A stretch of 64,000 nt of DNA from UBA1447 sp002329225 (GTDB lineage: Bacteria; Bacillota; Clostridia; Oscillospirales; Acutalibacteraceae). Shown one piece after another: positions 49,394-58,987 of this stretch (positions within the stretch are counted from its first letter, which is position 1; every line of letters begins with the position of its first letter). The translations under genes and the position numbers were made by a program. Below the pieces are notes generated by a model. The model did no database searches, was not told the DNA's origin, and saw nothing but the letters and a program-made list of their open reading frames with translations. The DNA lies in the NCBI GenBank assembly GCA_050946835.1, contig JBMNVN010000002.1:124001-188000 (forward strand). The letters run 5' to 3'.

Positions 49394-50437
49394 ATGGCTA
49401 AGCGGGTTTTAATAGCCTTAAGCGGCGGCGTGGACAGTTCCGCCGCCGCTTTTCTTTTGAAAAATCAAGGCTATGACGTAGCCGGAATAAGATTCAAGCT
49501 TTTTGAAACTGAGAATAAATCAGAGGGCCGTGCTGACACTATGAGCGTTGCCGATTTCCTTGCCATCCCTTTTTATGAGCTGAATCTTACTAAACTTTTC
49601 AAAGAAAAGGTAATGGACAGTTTTGCCGAAAGCTATCTTAGGGGTGAAACACCAAACCCTTGTGTTGTCTGTAATGAATATATCAAGTTTGCTCAATTGT
49701 TCAGATTTGCGGATGAAAACGGATATGATCATATTGCAACAGGCCATTATGCCAGATCGTACTTTGACACTCTTGCTCAAAAGTATTATTTGAAAAAAGC
49801 TGTTGATTCCCAAAAGGATCAAAGTTATTTTCTTTACACATTGACGCAGGAACAGTTGAGCAGAATTATTTTTCCGTTAGGGGATCTAACAAAAGAGGAG
49901 GTCAAAAATTTAGCTGAAATTAACGGACTTCCGATGAAAACAAAAAAAGAAAGTCAGGATATCTGTTTTATAAATAATAAAAACTATTACCAATTTCTTG
50001 AAGAAAGTTACGGAATAACAGGGGAGGAGGGGGCTTTTTTAGACAAATACGGTACTCCCTTGGGAAAACATAAAGGACACATGCGTTACACAATAGGTCA
50101 ACGCAAGGGGCTTGGAATGTCTTTTCCTCAACCGATGTTTGTAGCCGGAAAAGATGCCGCCAATAATACTGTTACCCTTGTAGAAGAAAGTGAACTGTAT
50201 AAAAAGAGAATAACCGTGAAAAACTACAGCTTTACAGATTCCGGAATAATTGATGATTCTATCAGAGCGAATATTAAAATCAGATATAGGCAAACGGAAC
50301 AACCCGGTATCGTCGGGAAGTTTGATGAAAAAACTCTGCTTGTTACTTTTGACTGCCCTCAAAGGGCGCCGGCATCCGGTCAATCAGCTGTATTTTATGA
50401 CGGTGAGAATGTGATAGGCGGCGGAATTATTGTTTAG
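49394..50437 (+). CDS. mnmA: tRNA 2-thiouridylase MnmA
   Basis: 347 residues. PP-loop ALSGGVDSSAAAFLL, catalytic cysteine in TPNPCVVCNEYIKF and second cysteine in SQDICFI are intact; HKGHMRYTIGQRKGLG is the tRNA-interacting stretch. It thiolates the wobble uridine of Lys, Glu and Gln tRNAs using sulfur from IscS, which is encoded in the same operon. It begins 3 bases after nadA. No strong terminator follows, only a weak AATCC/GGATT hairpin with a T run. Confidence 0.94.
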   Translation: MAKRVLIALSGGVDSSAAAFLLKNQGYDVAGIRFKLFETENKSEGRADTMSVADFLAIPFYELNLTKLFKEKVMDSFAESYLRGETPNPCVVCNEYIKFAQLFRFADENGYDHIATGHYARSYFDTLAQKYYLKKAVDSQKDQSYFLYTLTQEQLSRIIFPLGDLTKEEVKNLAEINGLPMKTKKESQDICFINNKNYYQFLEESYGITGEEGAFLDKYGTPLGKHKGHMRYTIGQRKGLGMSFPQPMFVAGKDAANNTVTLVEESELYKKRITVKNYSFTDSGIIDDSIRANIKIRYRQTEQPGIVGKFDEKTLLVTFDCPQRAPASGQSAVFYDGENVIGGGIIV

Positions 50438-50635
50438 ACAAGGTTGTTAATCCTTTTTTGTTGGATTTTTATTAGCTATGCCGATAAAATAATATTATAT
50501 TTTATAAGCACAAAAAGTCTTAAATACCATATATAGTTATTTGTTTTATTTAAATGGATTAAAAGGCGTATATGTAGTTGATATTTTCACAGTAATATAA
50601 TAAAATTAATTAATCATAAATGTTTGGAGGCTCAT

Positions 50636-51133
50636 ATGAAGAAAGTTGCCGTCATTATGGGAAGCGACACTGATTTTCCCGTTGTATCTCAAACTATTGA
50701 AACTCTCAAAGATTTACAGATACCGTTTGAGGCCCATGTGATATCCGCACACCGCACCCCACAGCAGGCATCCGATTTTGCAAGGAATGCTGCGGAAAAC
50801 AATTTCGGTGTGATAATTGCCGCTGCGGGTAAGGCTGCCCATCTTGCAGGTTTTCTTGCCGCTAATACGGTTTTGCCGGTTATCGGTATCCCGGTAAAAG
50901 CTTCCGAACTTGACGGTATGGATGCTTTGCTGGCAACCGTTCAAATGCCTCCCGGTGTTCCGGTTGCAACAGTAACAATAAACGGCGCTAAAAATGCCGC
51001 TTTGCTTGCGGCCCAAATTATTGCATTAAGCGAACCTGCTCTTGATGAAAAGCTTAAGGAAATGAAGCTTGAAATGGCTGAAGCCGTCGCACAAAAAGAT
51101 AAGACTTTGCAAGATAAAATTTCAGCTCTTTAA
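50636..51133 (+). CDS. purE: N5-carboxyaminoimidazole ribonucleotide mutase
   Basis: 165 residues. The class I PurE motif VIMGSDTDFPVVSQT opens the protein, then HVISAHRTPQQASDFA and IIAAAGKAAHLAGFLAANTVLPVIGIP. It carries the carboxylation step of purine synthesis. The ATG at 50636 follows GGAGG. It heads purEMNHD. The 198-base gap before it holds AT-rich sequence with no recognised purine riboswitch. Confidence 0.96.
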   Translation: MKKVAVIMGSDTDFPVVSQTIETLKDLQIPFEAHVISAHRTPQQASDFARNAAENNFGVIIAAAGKAAHLAGFLAANTVLPVIGIPVKASELDGMDALLATVQMPPGVPVATVTINGAKNAALLAAQIIALSEPALDEKLKEMKLEMAEAVAQKDKTLQDKISAL

Positions 51134-51170
51134 TTTCAGATAATTTTGTATATATATTCCGGAGGTTTTA

Positions 51171-52202
51171 ATGGAAAGTTACAGTGACAGCTATAAAGAT
51201 GCAGGTGTTGACCTTACAGCCGGTTACAAGGCGGTTGAGTTGATAAAGAAACATGTTGCAGCCACAAAGACTCAGGGAGTAATCTCTGATATAGGGGGCT
51301 TTGGCGGCTTGTTTGCACCCGACTTGCAAGGTATTTCAAACCCCGTACTTGTTTCAGGTACTGACGGGGTAGGCACGAAGATAATTATTGCCTTTATGAT
51401 GGACAAACACGACACTGTCGGTATCGACTGTGTGGCCATGTGTGCCAATGATGTTGCCTGTTCAGGTGCAAGACCTTTGTTTTTTTTGGATTACTTGGCT
51501 GTAGGCAAAAACATACCTGAGAAAGTAGCGACTATTGTAGGAGGAATTGCACAAGGGTGTATTCAGGCCGGTTGCGCCCTTATTGGCGGTGAAACGGCTG
51601 AAATGCCCGGATTATATCCTGCCGACGAGTATGATTTGGCGGGTTTTTGTGTCGGCCTTGCGGATAAAGCCGATATTATCGATTGCTCAAGCATTCATGC
51701 AGGCGATGTTATCATCGGTGTTTCTTCTTCCGGAGTACATTCAAACGGTTTTTCACTTATTAGAAAGGCCTTTAATGTCAGTCGTGAAAGATTATCTTTT
51801 TACTTGGATGATTGCGGCAAGACTTTAGGTGAAGAACTGCTGACACCCACCAGAATATATGTTAAGCCCGTTTTAGAGCTTATGAAAAAGGTCAAAGTTA
51901 AAGGTATATCTCATATCACCGGCGGCGGTTTTTATGAAAATATTCCGCGGGTTATCGGCACAGGGCTTCAAGCAGTTATTGAAAAATCGAATATCCCTCA
52001 AAAGCCGATTTTCAGCCTGATACAAAATCAGGGTATTTCGGAAAGAGAAATGTATAACACATTTAATATGGGGCTTGGTTTGTGTATCGTTGTTGAACAA
52101 ACACAGGCAGATGAGGCTGTTCGAAGTCTTATTCAAAGCGGAGAAGAGGCTACTATAGTCGGTGAAGTACAACTTGGTGAACAAGGTGTAGTTTTATGCT
52201 GA
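51171..52202 (+). CDS. purM: Phosphoribosylformylglycinamidine cyclo-ligase
   Basis: 343 residues. YSDSYKDAGVDLTAGYKAVELIK, DIGGFGGLF, VSGTDGVGTK, GIDCVAMCANDVACSGA and ALIGGETAEMPGLY are the standard AIR synthase blocks. It makes AIR from FGAM with ATP. GGAGG precedes the ATG. The stop overlaps purN by 7 bases. Confidence 0.96.
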   Translation: MESYSDSYKDAGVDLTAGYKAVELIKKHVAATKTQGVISDIGGFGGLFAPDLQGISNPVLVSGTDGVGTKIIIAFMMDKHDTVGIDCVAMCANDVACSGARPLFFLDYLAVGKNIPEKVATIVGGIAQGCIQAGCALIGGETAEMPGLYPADEYDLAGFCVGLADKADIIDCSSIHAGDVIIGVSSSGVHSNGFSLIRKAFNVSRERLSFYLDDCGKTLGEELLTPTRIYVKPVLELMKKVKVKGISHITGGGFYENIPRVIGTGLQAVIEKSNIPQKPIFSLIQNQGISEREMYNTFNMGLGLCIVVEQTQADEAVRSLIQSGEEATIVGEVQLGEQGVVLC

Positions 52203-52834
52203 ATTCTCAAAACAAAATAAGGGTTGCCGTACTTGTTTCAGGCGGCGGAACAAACCTGCAGGCTTTGATTGATTCGCAAAATAAAGGTGATTTGGGGCGC
52301 GGAGAAATATGTTGTGTTATTTCAAGCAACCCGAATGCTTTTGCTTTGGAAAGGGCGAAAAACGCCGGAATTAAAGCGGTTACGGTTGACAGAAAAAAAT
52401 ATAGCAGTGCCCATTCTTTTGATGAAGCAATTTTAAATGCTCTTTTAGAGTGTTCCGCCGAAATGGTTGTACTTGCCGGTTTTCTTTCAATTCTCGGACC
52501 GTCGGTTATAGAGCGTTTTAAGGATAAAATAATTAATGTTCATCCTTCACTTATACCTTCTTTTTGCGGCCACGGTTTTTACGGACTGAAAGTTCACGAA
52601 GAGGCGCTAAAAAGAGGAGTAAAGATAACAGGAGCAACGGTTCATTTGGTAAACGAGATACCTGATGCAGGCAGAATACTCCTACAAAAACCTGTTGAAG
52701 TTTCTCCTGAGGATACACCGGAAACTCTTCAAAAAAAAGTAATGGAACTCGCTGAGTGGAAGATCCTGCCGCAGGCAGTCGCTTTGCTCAGCGAAAGTAT
52801 TTATGAGGAAAAAAAGAAAGGTGAGAAAATATGA
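52196..52834 (+). CDS. purN: Phosphoribosylglycinamide formyltransferase
   Basis: 212 residues. VLVSGGGTNLQALID binds the ribonucleotide phosphate; the catalytic histidine lies in INVHPSLIPSF and the aspartate in IPDAGRILLQ. The usual AFPG after the histidine is replaced by SFCGHGFYGLKVHEEA, a variant common in clostridia. It uses 10-formyl-THF to formylate GAR. It overlaps both neighbours. Confidence 0.95.
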   Translation: MLNSQNKIRVAVLVSGGGTNLQALIDSQNKGDLGRGEICCVISSNPNAFALERAKNAGIKAVTVDRKKYSSAHSFDEAILNALLECSAEMVVLAGFLSILGPSVIERFKDKIINVHPSLIPSFCGHGFYGLKVHEEALKRGVKITGATVHLVNEIPDAGRILLQKPVEVSPEDTPETLQKKVMELAEWKILPQAVALLSESIYEEKKKGEKI

Positions 52835-54384
52835 AAAAACGCGCATTGTTGAGTGTTTCGGATAAAACGGGAATAGTGGATTTTGCCGCTGCTCTTGTGG
52901 AAATGGGGTATGAAATACTTTCTACAGGCGGTACAGCAAAGGCTATTGAAGAGGCAGGGCTTCCTTGTACCGGAGTTTCGGAGATTACGGGTTTCCCTGA
53001 ATGCCTGGACGGCAGAGTTAAAACATTGCACCCTGCTGTTCACGGAGGAATTTTGGCAATGCGTGACAAGCCGGAGCATATGCGCCAACTTGAAGAATTA
53101 AAAATTCAGCCGATTGATATTGTCTGTATTAATTTATATCCCTTCAAACAAACCATACTGCGTGAAGGAACAACTCTGGAGCAGGCTATTGAAAATATTG
53201 ATATCGGCGGCCCTACAATGATTAGGGCGGCAGCTAAAAACTGGCAGGATGTAGTGGTTATTGTAAATCCTGAGGATTATGCTTCAGTATTGAAAGAACT
53301 GAAAGAGAATGGCGAAGTCAGCCGTGATACCAAGTTCAGGCTTGCAGGGGCGGTATTTGAGCATACCGCCAATTATGATGCACTCATAAACAGCTATTTG
53401 CGTTCCCAAAGGGGCGAAACCGATTTGCCCGACAGTCTTACATTGACCTTCGAGAAAATTCAAGAGATGCGCTACGGTGAAAACCCTCATCAAAAGGCCG
53501 CATTTTACGGCGAGATCGGCGCAGCGCCGAATACCTTGCCCCGTGCAAAACAACTGCACGGTAAAGAACTTTCCTACAATAATATTAACGACGCTAACGG
53601 CGCCCTTGATGTCCTCAAAGAATTCGGCAATGAAAAGCCTGCTGCAGTTGCGGTAAAGCATGCGAATCCTTGTGGTGTCGGTTTAGGCTCTACAATATTT
53701 GAAGCCTATAAAAAGGCATTTGAAGCGGACGAAGTATCAATCTTCGGAGGGATTGTTGCTCTGAACAGAGCCGTTGATGAAGCAACGGCAAAAGAACTGT
53801 CAAAAACATTCCTCGAAATAATAATCGCTCCCGCTTTTGAAAAAGAGGCATTAACTGTACTGACCGAAAAGAAAAATCTGAGGCTTTTGGAACTGCCCGA
53901 GGCTGCAATTCCTAACCCGGCCACTTGTTTGGATATGAAAAAGGTGGCAGGAGGCCTTCTTGTTCAATCACTTGACACTCAACTTTTACCGGAAGAAGAT
54001 TCCTGGCTCTGCGTTACAAAGAGAAGACCGACACAGGAGGAAGAAGAGCAGTTGCTTACCGCTTGGAAAGTGGTTAAACATGTTAAATCCAACGGTATTT
54101 GTCTTGTAAAAGGTAACATGACTGTCGGTATCGGGCCCGGGCAGACAAACAGAATTACCGCTCTTGAAATTGCCATAAGAAATGCAGGCGAGCGAGCAAA
54201 AGGTTCAGTTATGGGCAGTGATGCTTTTTTCCCGTTTCCGGATTGTGTTGAAGCGGCACGGGAGGCGGGTATAACGGCTATAATACAACCGGGCGGTTCT
54301 TTGCGTGATGAGGAAAGCATCAAGGCGGCGGACGAGGCGGGGATTGCAATGATTTTTACCGGAATGAGACACTTTAAACATTGA
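52831..54384 (+). CDS. purH: Bifunctional AICAR transformylase/IMP cyclohydrolase
   Basis: 517 residues, full length. The N-terminal cyclohydrolase includes LLSVSDKTGIVDFA, STGGTAKAIEEAG and FPECLDGRVKTLHPAVHGGIL; the transformylase has RYGENPHQKAAFYG, AVKHANPCGVG and GPGQTNRI ... SDAFFPFPDCVEAA. It performs the last two steps to IMP. It overlaps purN by 4 bases. Confidence 0.96.
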   Translation: MKKRALLSVSDKTGIVDFAAALVEMGYEILSTGGTAKAIEEAGLPCTGVSEITGFPECLDGRVKTLHPAVHGGILAMRDKPEHMRQLEELKIQPIDIVCINLYPFKQTILREGTTLEQAIENIDIGGPTMIRAAAKNWQDVVVIVNPEDYASVLKELKENGEVSRDTKFRLAGAVFEHTANYDALINSYLRSQRGETDLPDSLTLTFEKIQEMRYGENPHQKAAFYGEIGAAPNTLPRAKQLHGKELSYNNINDANGALDVLKEFGNEKPAAVAVKHANPCGVGLGSTIFEAYKKAFEADEVSIFGGIVALNRAVDEATAKELSKTFLEIIIAPAFEKEALTVLTEKKNLRLLELPEAAIPNPATCLDMKKVAGGLLVQSLDTQLLPEEDSWLCVTKRRPTQEEEEQLLTAWKVVKHVKSNGICLVKGNMTVGIGPGQTNRITALEIAIRNAGERAKGSVMGSDAFFPFPDCVEAAREAGITAIIQPGGSLRDEESIKAADEAGIAMIFTGMRHFKH

Positions 54385-54425
54385 TTTATCGCATAGCTGT
54401 CAAACTGTGGCGGGTAAGGTGACTT

Positions 54426-55685
54426 ATGAAAATATTGATGGTAGGCTCCGGCGGAAGAGAACACGCCTTAATTAAAAAACTGAAAGAAAGTGAAGCCGTT
54501 ACCGAGGTAATTTGTGCTCCGGGTAACGGAGGGATATCTGTTGAAGCAACCTGCTTTCCCGTTAAGGCAACGGATATTGACGGAATAATCAATTTAGCCT
54601 TGTGCGAAAGGGTGGATCTTGTCTTTGTGGCACCCGATGATCCGCTGGCTTTGGGGCTTGTTGATGCCTGTGAAAAAGCCGGATTACGGGCCTTCGGACC
54701 CAACTCCGAAGCGGCGATTATTGAGAGCAGCAAGGTTTTTTCGAAAGAATTGATGAAAAAATATTCTATTCCCACCGCAGATTATTTTATATTTGATGAC
54801 CCTGAAAAAGCAATCAAACACATAAAAAACTCTGATGCCTATCCGGTTGTTATAAAAGCCGACGGGCTTGCTTTAGGTAAAGGAGTGCTGATTGCTTACA
54901 ATTATGAAGAGGCCGAAAATGCCGTCAAACTTATAATGAGAGATAAAGTTTTCGGAACATCCGGCAATTCCGTAGTTGTAGAAGAATTTCTAACCGGACC
55001 GGAAGTAACGGTAATGGCTTTTACAGACTCAAAGACTGTTATTCCTATGGTGTCATCAAAAGACCACAAGCGGGCACTTGACGGTGATAAGGGTGCTAAT
55101 ACCGGCGGAATGGGTACAATCAGCCCGAATCCTCATTATGATATCGCTGCACAAGAATACTGTATGGAGCATATATTCCTGCCCACTGTTCATGCGATGA
55201 ATAAAGAGGGGCGCCCTTTTAAAGGCTGCTTATATTTCGGCCTGATGTTGACTCCTAAAGGCCCGAAAGTAATCGAATATAACGCTCGTTTCGGTGATCC
55301 TGAAACACAAGTGGTTTTATCCCGGCTTATAACTCCGCTGATAGATATTGTGCAGGCTACCATAGACGAAAGGCTTGATGAAATTGACATAAAGTGGGAT
55401 GCTGACGCTTCCGCATGTGTTATTATGGCTTCAGGGGGATATCCGGGTGATTATAAAAAGGGGTACAAAATATCCGGCCTTGATAAAAACGGTCAACTTG
55501 AAGGGGTCACTGTTTATCACTCAGGTACAATTATAAAAAATCAGGATTTTTTAACAAACGGCGGTCGCGTTCTGGGTGTTACGGCAAAGGCGGGCACTTT
55601 GAATCAAGCGCTGGAAAAAGCTTATTCGGCTGTCAAAAAAATTGATTTTCAAGATGCTTTTTACAGAAAAGACATCGGAGAATAG
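54426..55685 (+). CDS. purD: Phosphoribosylamine-glycine ligase
   Basis: 419 residues. MKILMVGSGGREHALIKKL starts a typical GARS; KADGLALGKGVLI and VVEEFLTGPEVTVMAFTD belong to the ATP-grasp fold; YNARFGDPETQVVLSRL is the family C-terminal block. It joins glycine to phosphoribosylamine. Last gene of the pur operon, 41 bases after purH. purC, purF, purL and purB are not in the window. Confidence 0.96.
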   Translation: MKILMVGSGGREHALIKKLKESEAVTEVICAPGNGGISVEATCFPVKATDIDGIINLALCERVDLVFVAPDDPLALGLVDACEKAGLRAFGPNSEAAIIESSKVFSKELMKKYSIPTADYFIFDDPEKAIKHIKNSDAYPVVIKADGLALGKGVLIAYNYEEAENAVKLIMRDKVFGTSGNSVVVEEFLTGPEVTVMAFTDSKTVIPMVSSKDHKRALDGDKGANTGGMGTISPNPHYDIAAQEYCMEHIFLPTVHAMNKEGRPFKGCLYFGLMLTPKGPKVIEYNARFGDPETQVVLSRLITPLIDIVQATIDERLDEIDIKWDADASACVIMASGGYPGDYKKGYKISGLDKNGQLEGVTVYHSGTIIKNQDFLTNGGRVLGVTAKAGTLNQALEKAYSAVKKIDFQDAFYRKDIGE

Positions 55686-55792
55686 CACAGTTTGTTAACA
55701 AATAATTTACAAACTATAGTTTTTAAAAAGCTCTGCTCATAATATAATTACATTGAAATTAATAGAATAACGCTCAAAGGAAGTGATTAACT

Positions 55793-57325
55793 GTGAAAAA
55801 AGGTATGAGCGCAAAAAAGAAAGCATTTATTACAATCCTTGTATTTCTGGTTGTCGGTTTTGTCAGCGTCGTAGCCTATTACCTTTTCAGGCCGGGTCCT
55901 CCTCCCAAAGTTATATTAACTACTGCTTTCAAAAGTGATGTAACACAGACCCTTGAAGCAACGGGAACGGTAGAATCCGCGAACCGCAAAGATTATTCCG
56001 TATTAAACGGAACCAAGGTTTCGACGGTTAATTTCAGGGTAGGGGACAGAGTAAAAAAAGGTGATGTTCTTGCCACTTTTGACACCTCATCCCTTAATGC
56101 TTTGGTTGACCAAAAACAAAAGAATTACAATGCTGCTCGCGATGCATTTAAAAACGCTTCAAATGAAGCAGGTGCATCGGCTGCGGATATACCCGCACTT
56201 GAAAAGCAAATTGCTGATGTTGAAGCGAAGATAAAAGAACTTGAGCAGAAAAATGCAGAAGCCGGTAAGAAAGAAACATCTAAAACAACTCTTGATAAAT
56301 TGAAATCGATTTTCGGGGACAGCCTTTTTCTTAACATTTTGTTTGGCAATTCCTCAGCTTTTGATATGTCCTCGCTGACCGGAATGTCTGCGGAAGAAAC
56401 TAAATTAGCTTCTTTACAACTTGAATTGATGCAACTCAATGCAAAGCTTACATTGGCAAGGGCGCAGGCAGGCGGAACTTTAGAAAATACTTTAAAAGTA
56501 TTTTCCGACTCCGCTTTGGAAGATTTAAATAACACAAAAGCAGCCGTGGCAGTATTGAAGTCGGGTTGGGTAGCGGAAGCGGACGGTATTGTTCGTACCG
56601 TGAACATAGTTCCGGGTCAAGCCTTTAAAAGCCAAAGCAGTTTGAGCCCCGACGTTGATTTAAGCTCCATTGTCAATTTGCTGACTACAAATTCCGAAGG
56701 CGCCGATATTGTAGGCATGATGCAGGAATACTTTAAATCAAACTCGGTAGGTATGTCTATTGAATATTATCCTTTTGCGGCTTCATTTATTCTTGGAAAG
56801 TATGATGTACTCAAAGTAAAAATGGATCAGGTTGCAAAAGTAAAAGCTGCCAACGGTGAGATGCATGAGGGCAAAATCACTTATATAAGCCCGGTTGCCT
56901 CTTCAAGCAGCAGTATTAACCTTACTTCAATTCTCGGCTCAGGCGGCTCTTCAAGCGGTATTGAGGCAAAAGTTTCTATCCCGAATCCCGATGCCGGTAT
57001 TATTATCGGTTTAGATGTGGAAATATCGATTGATGTAGATAAGGCAAAAGATGCCTTACTTGTCCCGGCTGAAGCCGTTCAGTTTGACAGTGAAGGCTCA
57101 TATGTATTTATTTACAACGCTAAATCTAAAAGAGTTTCCAGAGCAGAGGTTAAGACGGGAATTTTCTCCGGAACACACTATCAAATTCTTTCAGGTTGCT
57201 CCGAAGGTGATGTTATTGTAAAAGCTCCGCCCCATGCATTAAAAAACGATGATAAAGTTGCGATAGAAACAACTGAATCGCCTTCGATGCCGGTAACGGA
57301 GCAAACCCAAGCCGCTCCCGATTGA
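55793..57325 (+). CDS. MacA/HlyD-like membrane fusion (adaptor) protein
   Basis: 510 residues. After an N-terminal membrane anchor (KAFITILVFLVVGFVSVVAYYLF) come the split lipoyl halves (ATGTVESANRKDYSVLNG, VNFRVGDRVKKGDVLATFD; later GWVAEADGIVRTVNIVPGQ), a coiled-coil hairpin of about 130 residues, and beta-barrel and proximal domains ending in LLVPAEAVQFDSEGSYVFI. The lipoyl-to-barrel interval contains an extra Ser-rich insertion (SSSSINLTSILGSGGSSSG). GTG start after AAGGAAGTG. It pairs with the permease downstream. Confidence 0.9.
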   Translation: MKKGMSAKKKAFITILVFLVVGFVSVVAYYLFRPGPPPKVILTTAFKSDVTQTLEATGTVESANRKDYSVLNGTKVSTVNFRVGDRVKKGDVLATFDTSSLNALVDQKQKNYNAARDAFKNASNEAGASAADIPALEKQIADVEAKIKELEQKNAEAGKKETSKTTLDKLKSIFGDSLFLNILFGNSSAFDMSSLTGMSAEETKLASLQLELMQLNAKLTLARAQAGGTLENTLKVFSDSALEDLNNTKAAVAVLKSGWVAEADGIVRTVNIVPGQAFKSQSSLSPDVDLSSIVNLLTTNSEGADIVGMMQEYFKSNSVGMSIEYYPFAASFILGKYDVLKVKMDQVAKVKAANGEMHEGKITYISPVASSSSSINLTSILGSGGSSSGIEAKVSIPNPDAGIIIGLDVEISIDVDKAKDALLVPAEAVQFDSEGSYVFIYNAKSKRVSRAEVKTGIFSGTHYQILSGCSEGDVIVKAPPHALKNDDKVAIETTESPSMPVTEQTQAAPD

Positions 57326-57366
57326 GTTTTACCGTTTTGAATTAGTGGAGGGGACGGTGATAATAA

Positions 57367-58608
57367 TTGAACTTTAAAGAAAATATTCGAATTGCCATTT
57401 TCAGCATTAAGACAAATATGATGCGTTCACTTCTGACAATGCTCGGAATAATTATAGGAGTTTCTTCCGTTATTGCGATTATTACCGTCGGTAATGGCGG
57501 CAGGGATTATATTGTTGGCATGATTCGGGATATAGGCTCTAATGTGGTGAGTATAAACGTAAATACCGGAAAAGCCGCTGCCGGAGAGTATATCACTAAT
57601 GATGATGTTAAAAACATTAAAGCCTTGGATATGGTTGAGTATGTATCGCCGATTGTAGTCAGTTTCGGCAATGCCGAAACTGAAAAAACTCAAAGCCTTG
57701 CAATGGCGTTCTCCGGTACTGTTGACTATGCAAAGGTGATGAACATTTCCGTAAAGCATGGGCGATTCTATAATCAGGATGAATATGATGCAACTCGAAA
57801 TGTTGCTCTGATTTCCACAATAAGCGCCTACGAGATGTTCGGTTATGAGAACTGTGTAAATCAGCATATAGATTTTTCTCTAAATGACAAGAGTGTCAGA
57901 CTAAAGGTTATCGGGGTTTTTGATATAACGGGAGCCATCGGTACCGATTCATCCTCTCTGATGGGAGCAAGCAGTATGTTTGGCGGTACAGCTATGCCCG
58001 CATGCATACTGATAATGCCCGGCAGCGTTATAAATGTGCTTATGGACTCTCAGGGTTATTATGACATTTTGTACCTGATGTCCAAGAACGACAAGGACTT
58101 GGACAGCGCAGGCAATGCCGCCCTTAATGTAATTTATTCAAGACACAACAATGCGGGCAGCGATCTTTATGAAGTTGTTAACATGGCCACATTTATTGAC
58201 TTGTTAGACAATGTTATAAAAATTTTCACCGCTTTTATAGCGGCGGTCAGCGGAATTTCCCTTGTTGTCGGCGGTATCGGTGTGATGAATATAATGCTCG
58301 TTTCAGTTACTGAAAGAACAAGAGAGATTGGTATACGTAAAGCCCTCGGTGCAAAAACATCGACTATTTTATTCCAATTCCTGACCGAATCCGTGATACT
58401 TTGTCTTATCGGCGGAGTAATAGGTTTTGTAATAGGTGTAGGGGGGGCGACAGCTGTGTCCGCCTACATGGATATACCTCTGAAAGTAAAGTTTGTAACT
58501 GTAGCAATAGCAATAGGATTTTCAAGCGCAGTAGGCATCTTCTTCGGCATCTACCCTGCCAAAAGAGCCGCAAAACTCCCCCCGATTGAAGCCTTACGCA
58601 GAGATTAA
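57367..58608 (+). CDS. MacB/FtsX-like ABC transporter permease
   Basis: 413 residues. One N-terminal helix (MMRSLLTMLGIIIGVSSVIAII), a long extracytoplasmic MacB core domain (about 45-270) and three C-terminal helices with SVTERTREIGIRKALGAK between, the FtsX motif. TTG start after GGTGAT. In MacB itself the ATPase is fused, and in Gram-positive versions it is a neighbouring gene; here no ATPase gene lies between adaptor and permease or after the permease, where a terminator follows. Function: export or signalling, substrate unknown. Confidence 0.9.
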   Translation: MNFKENIRIAIFSIKTNMMRSLLTMLGIIIGVSSVIAIITVGNGGRDYIVGMIRDIGSNVVSINVNTGKAAAGEYITNDDVKNIKALDMVEYVSPIVVSFGNAETEKTQSLAMAFSGTVDYAKVMNISVKHGRFYNQDEYDATRNVALISTISAYEMFGYENCVNQHIDFSLNDKSVRLKVIGVFDITGAIGTDSSSLMGASSMFGGTAMPACILIMPGSVINVLMDSQGYYDILYLMSKNDKDLDSAGNAALNVIYSRHNNAGSDLYEVVNMATFIDLLDNVIKIFTAFIAAVSGISLVVGGIGVMNIMLVSVTERTREIGIRKALGAKTSTILFQFLTESVILCLIGGVIGFVIGVGGATAVSAYMDIPLKVKFVTVAIAIGFSSAVGIFFGIYPAKRAAKLPPIEALRRD

Positions 58609-58615
58609 AAAATAA

Positions 58616-58658
58616 TTGTCAAAAAAACTCGCCCGTAATGAGCGAGTCTTTTTGACAA
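58616..58658. terminator. Terminator between convergent genes
   Basis: TTGTCAAAAA-ACTCGC and GCGAGT-CTTTTTGACAA form a long stem with A-rich and T-rich flanks, suitable for both strands. Confidence 0.8.
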
Positions 58659-58678
58659 ATTACTAATCAGGGATTTTC

Positions 58679-58969
58679 TTATTTTTCGAGTTCACGAACC
58701 AACCATACGTGTCCGATATCCAGCGCACTGTAAAGGCCGCGTTTTTCCGTCTTTCTGATGATTCTGTTTCGGGGACTGAGGTTAGTATCGGTACTAATCA
58801 GCTGTACGGAAATACGGTCGGCCACTTCAAGGTCTTTAACTTTTATGTGGTCGGCAATTTGCAACATGATAACATATTCTTCATTCATATTGCCATAATA
58901 AATGGTGTTGCCGTTGCGCACCAAGGGCCTGCCTTTATACATTAAAAACTCATTTTTTTTATCTGCCAT
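58679..58969 (-). CDS. Hypothetical protein downstream of ireB
   Basis: 96 residues, small and soluble. FLMYKGRPLVRNGNTIYYGNMNEEYVIMLQI at the start looks like a beta-rich fold, and the end (RNRIIRKTEKRGLYSALDIGHVWL) is basic. No domain is recognised, although similar small proteins occur in clostridia (impression only). GGAG precedes the ATG. It follows ireB by 18 bases, in the position where ruvX stands in many Firmicutes. Confidence 0.7.
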   Translation of the reverse strand: MADKKNEFLMYKGRPLVRNGNTIYYGNMNEEYVIMLQIADHIKVKDLEVADRISVQLISTDTNLSPRNRIIRKTEKRGLYSALDIGHVWLVRELEK

Positions 58970-58987
58970 AATTAGGTCTCCGATCGG

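Noticed and set aside
50438..50635. Purine (guanine) riboswitch before purE
   Set aside because: The AT-rich leader lacks the conserved three-way-junction core; no fold with the required loops could be read.
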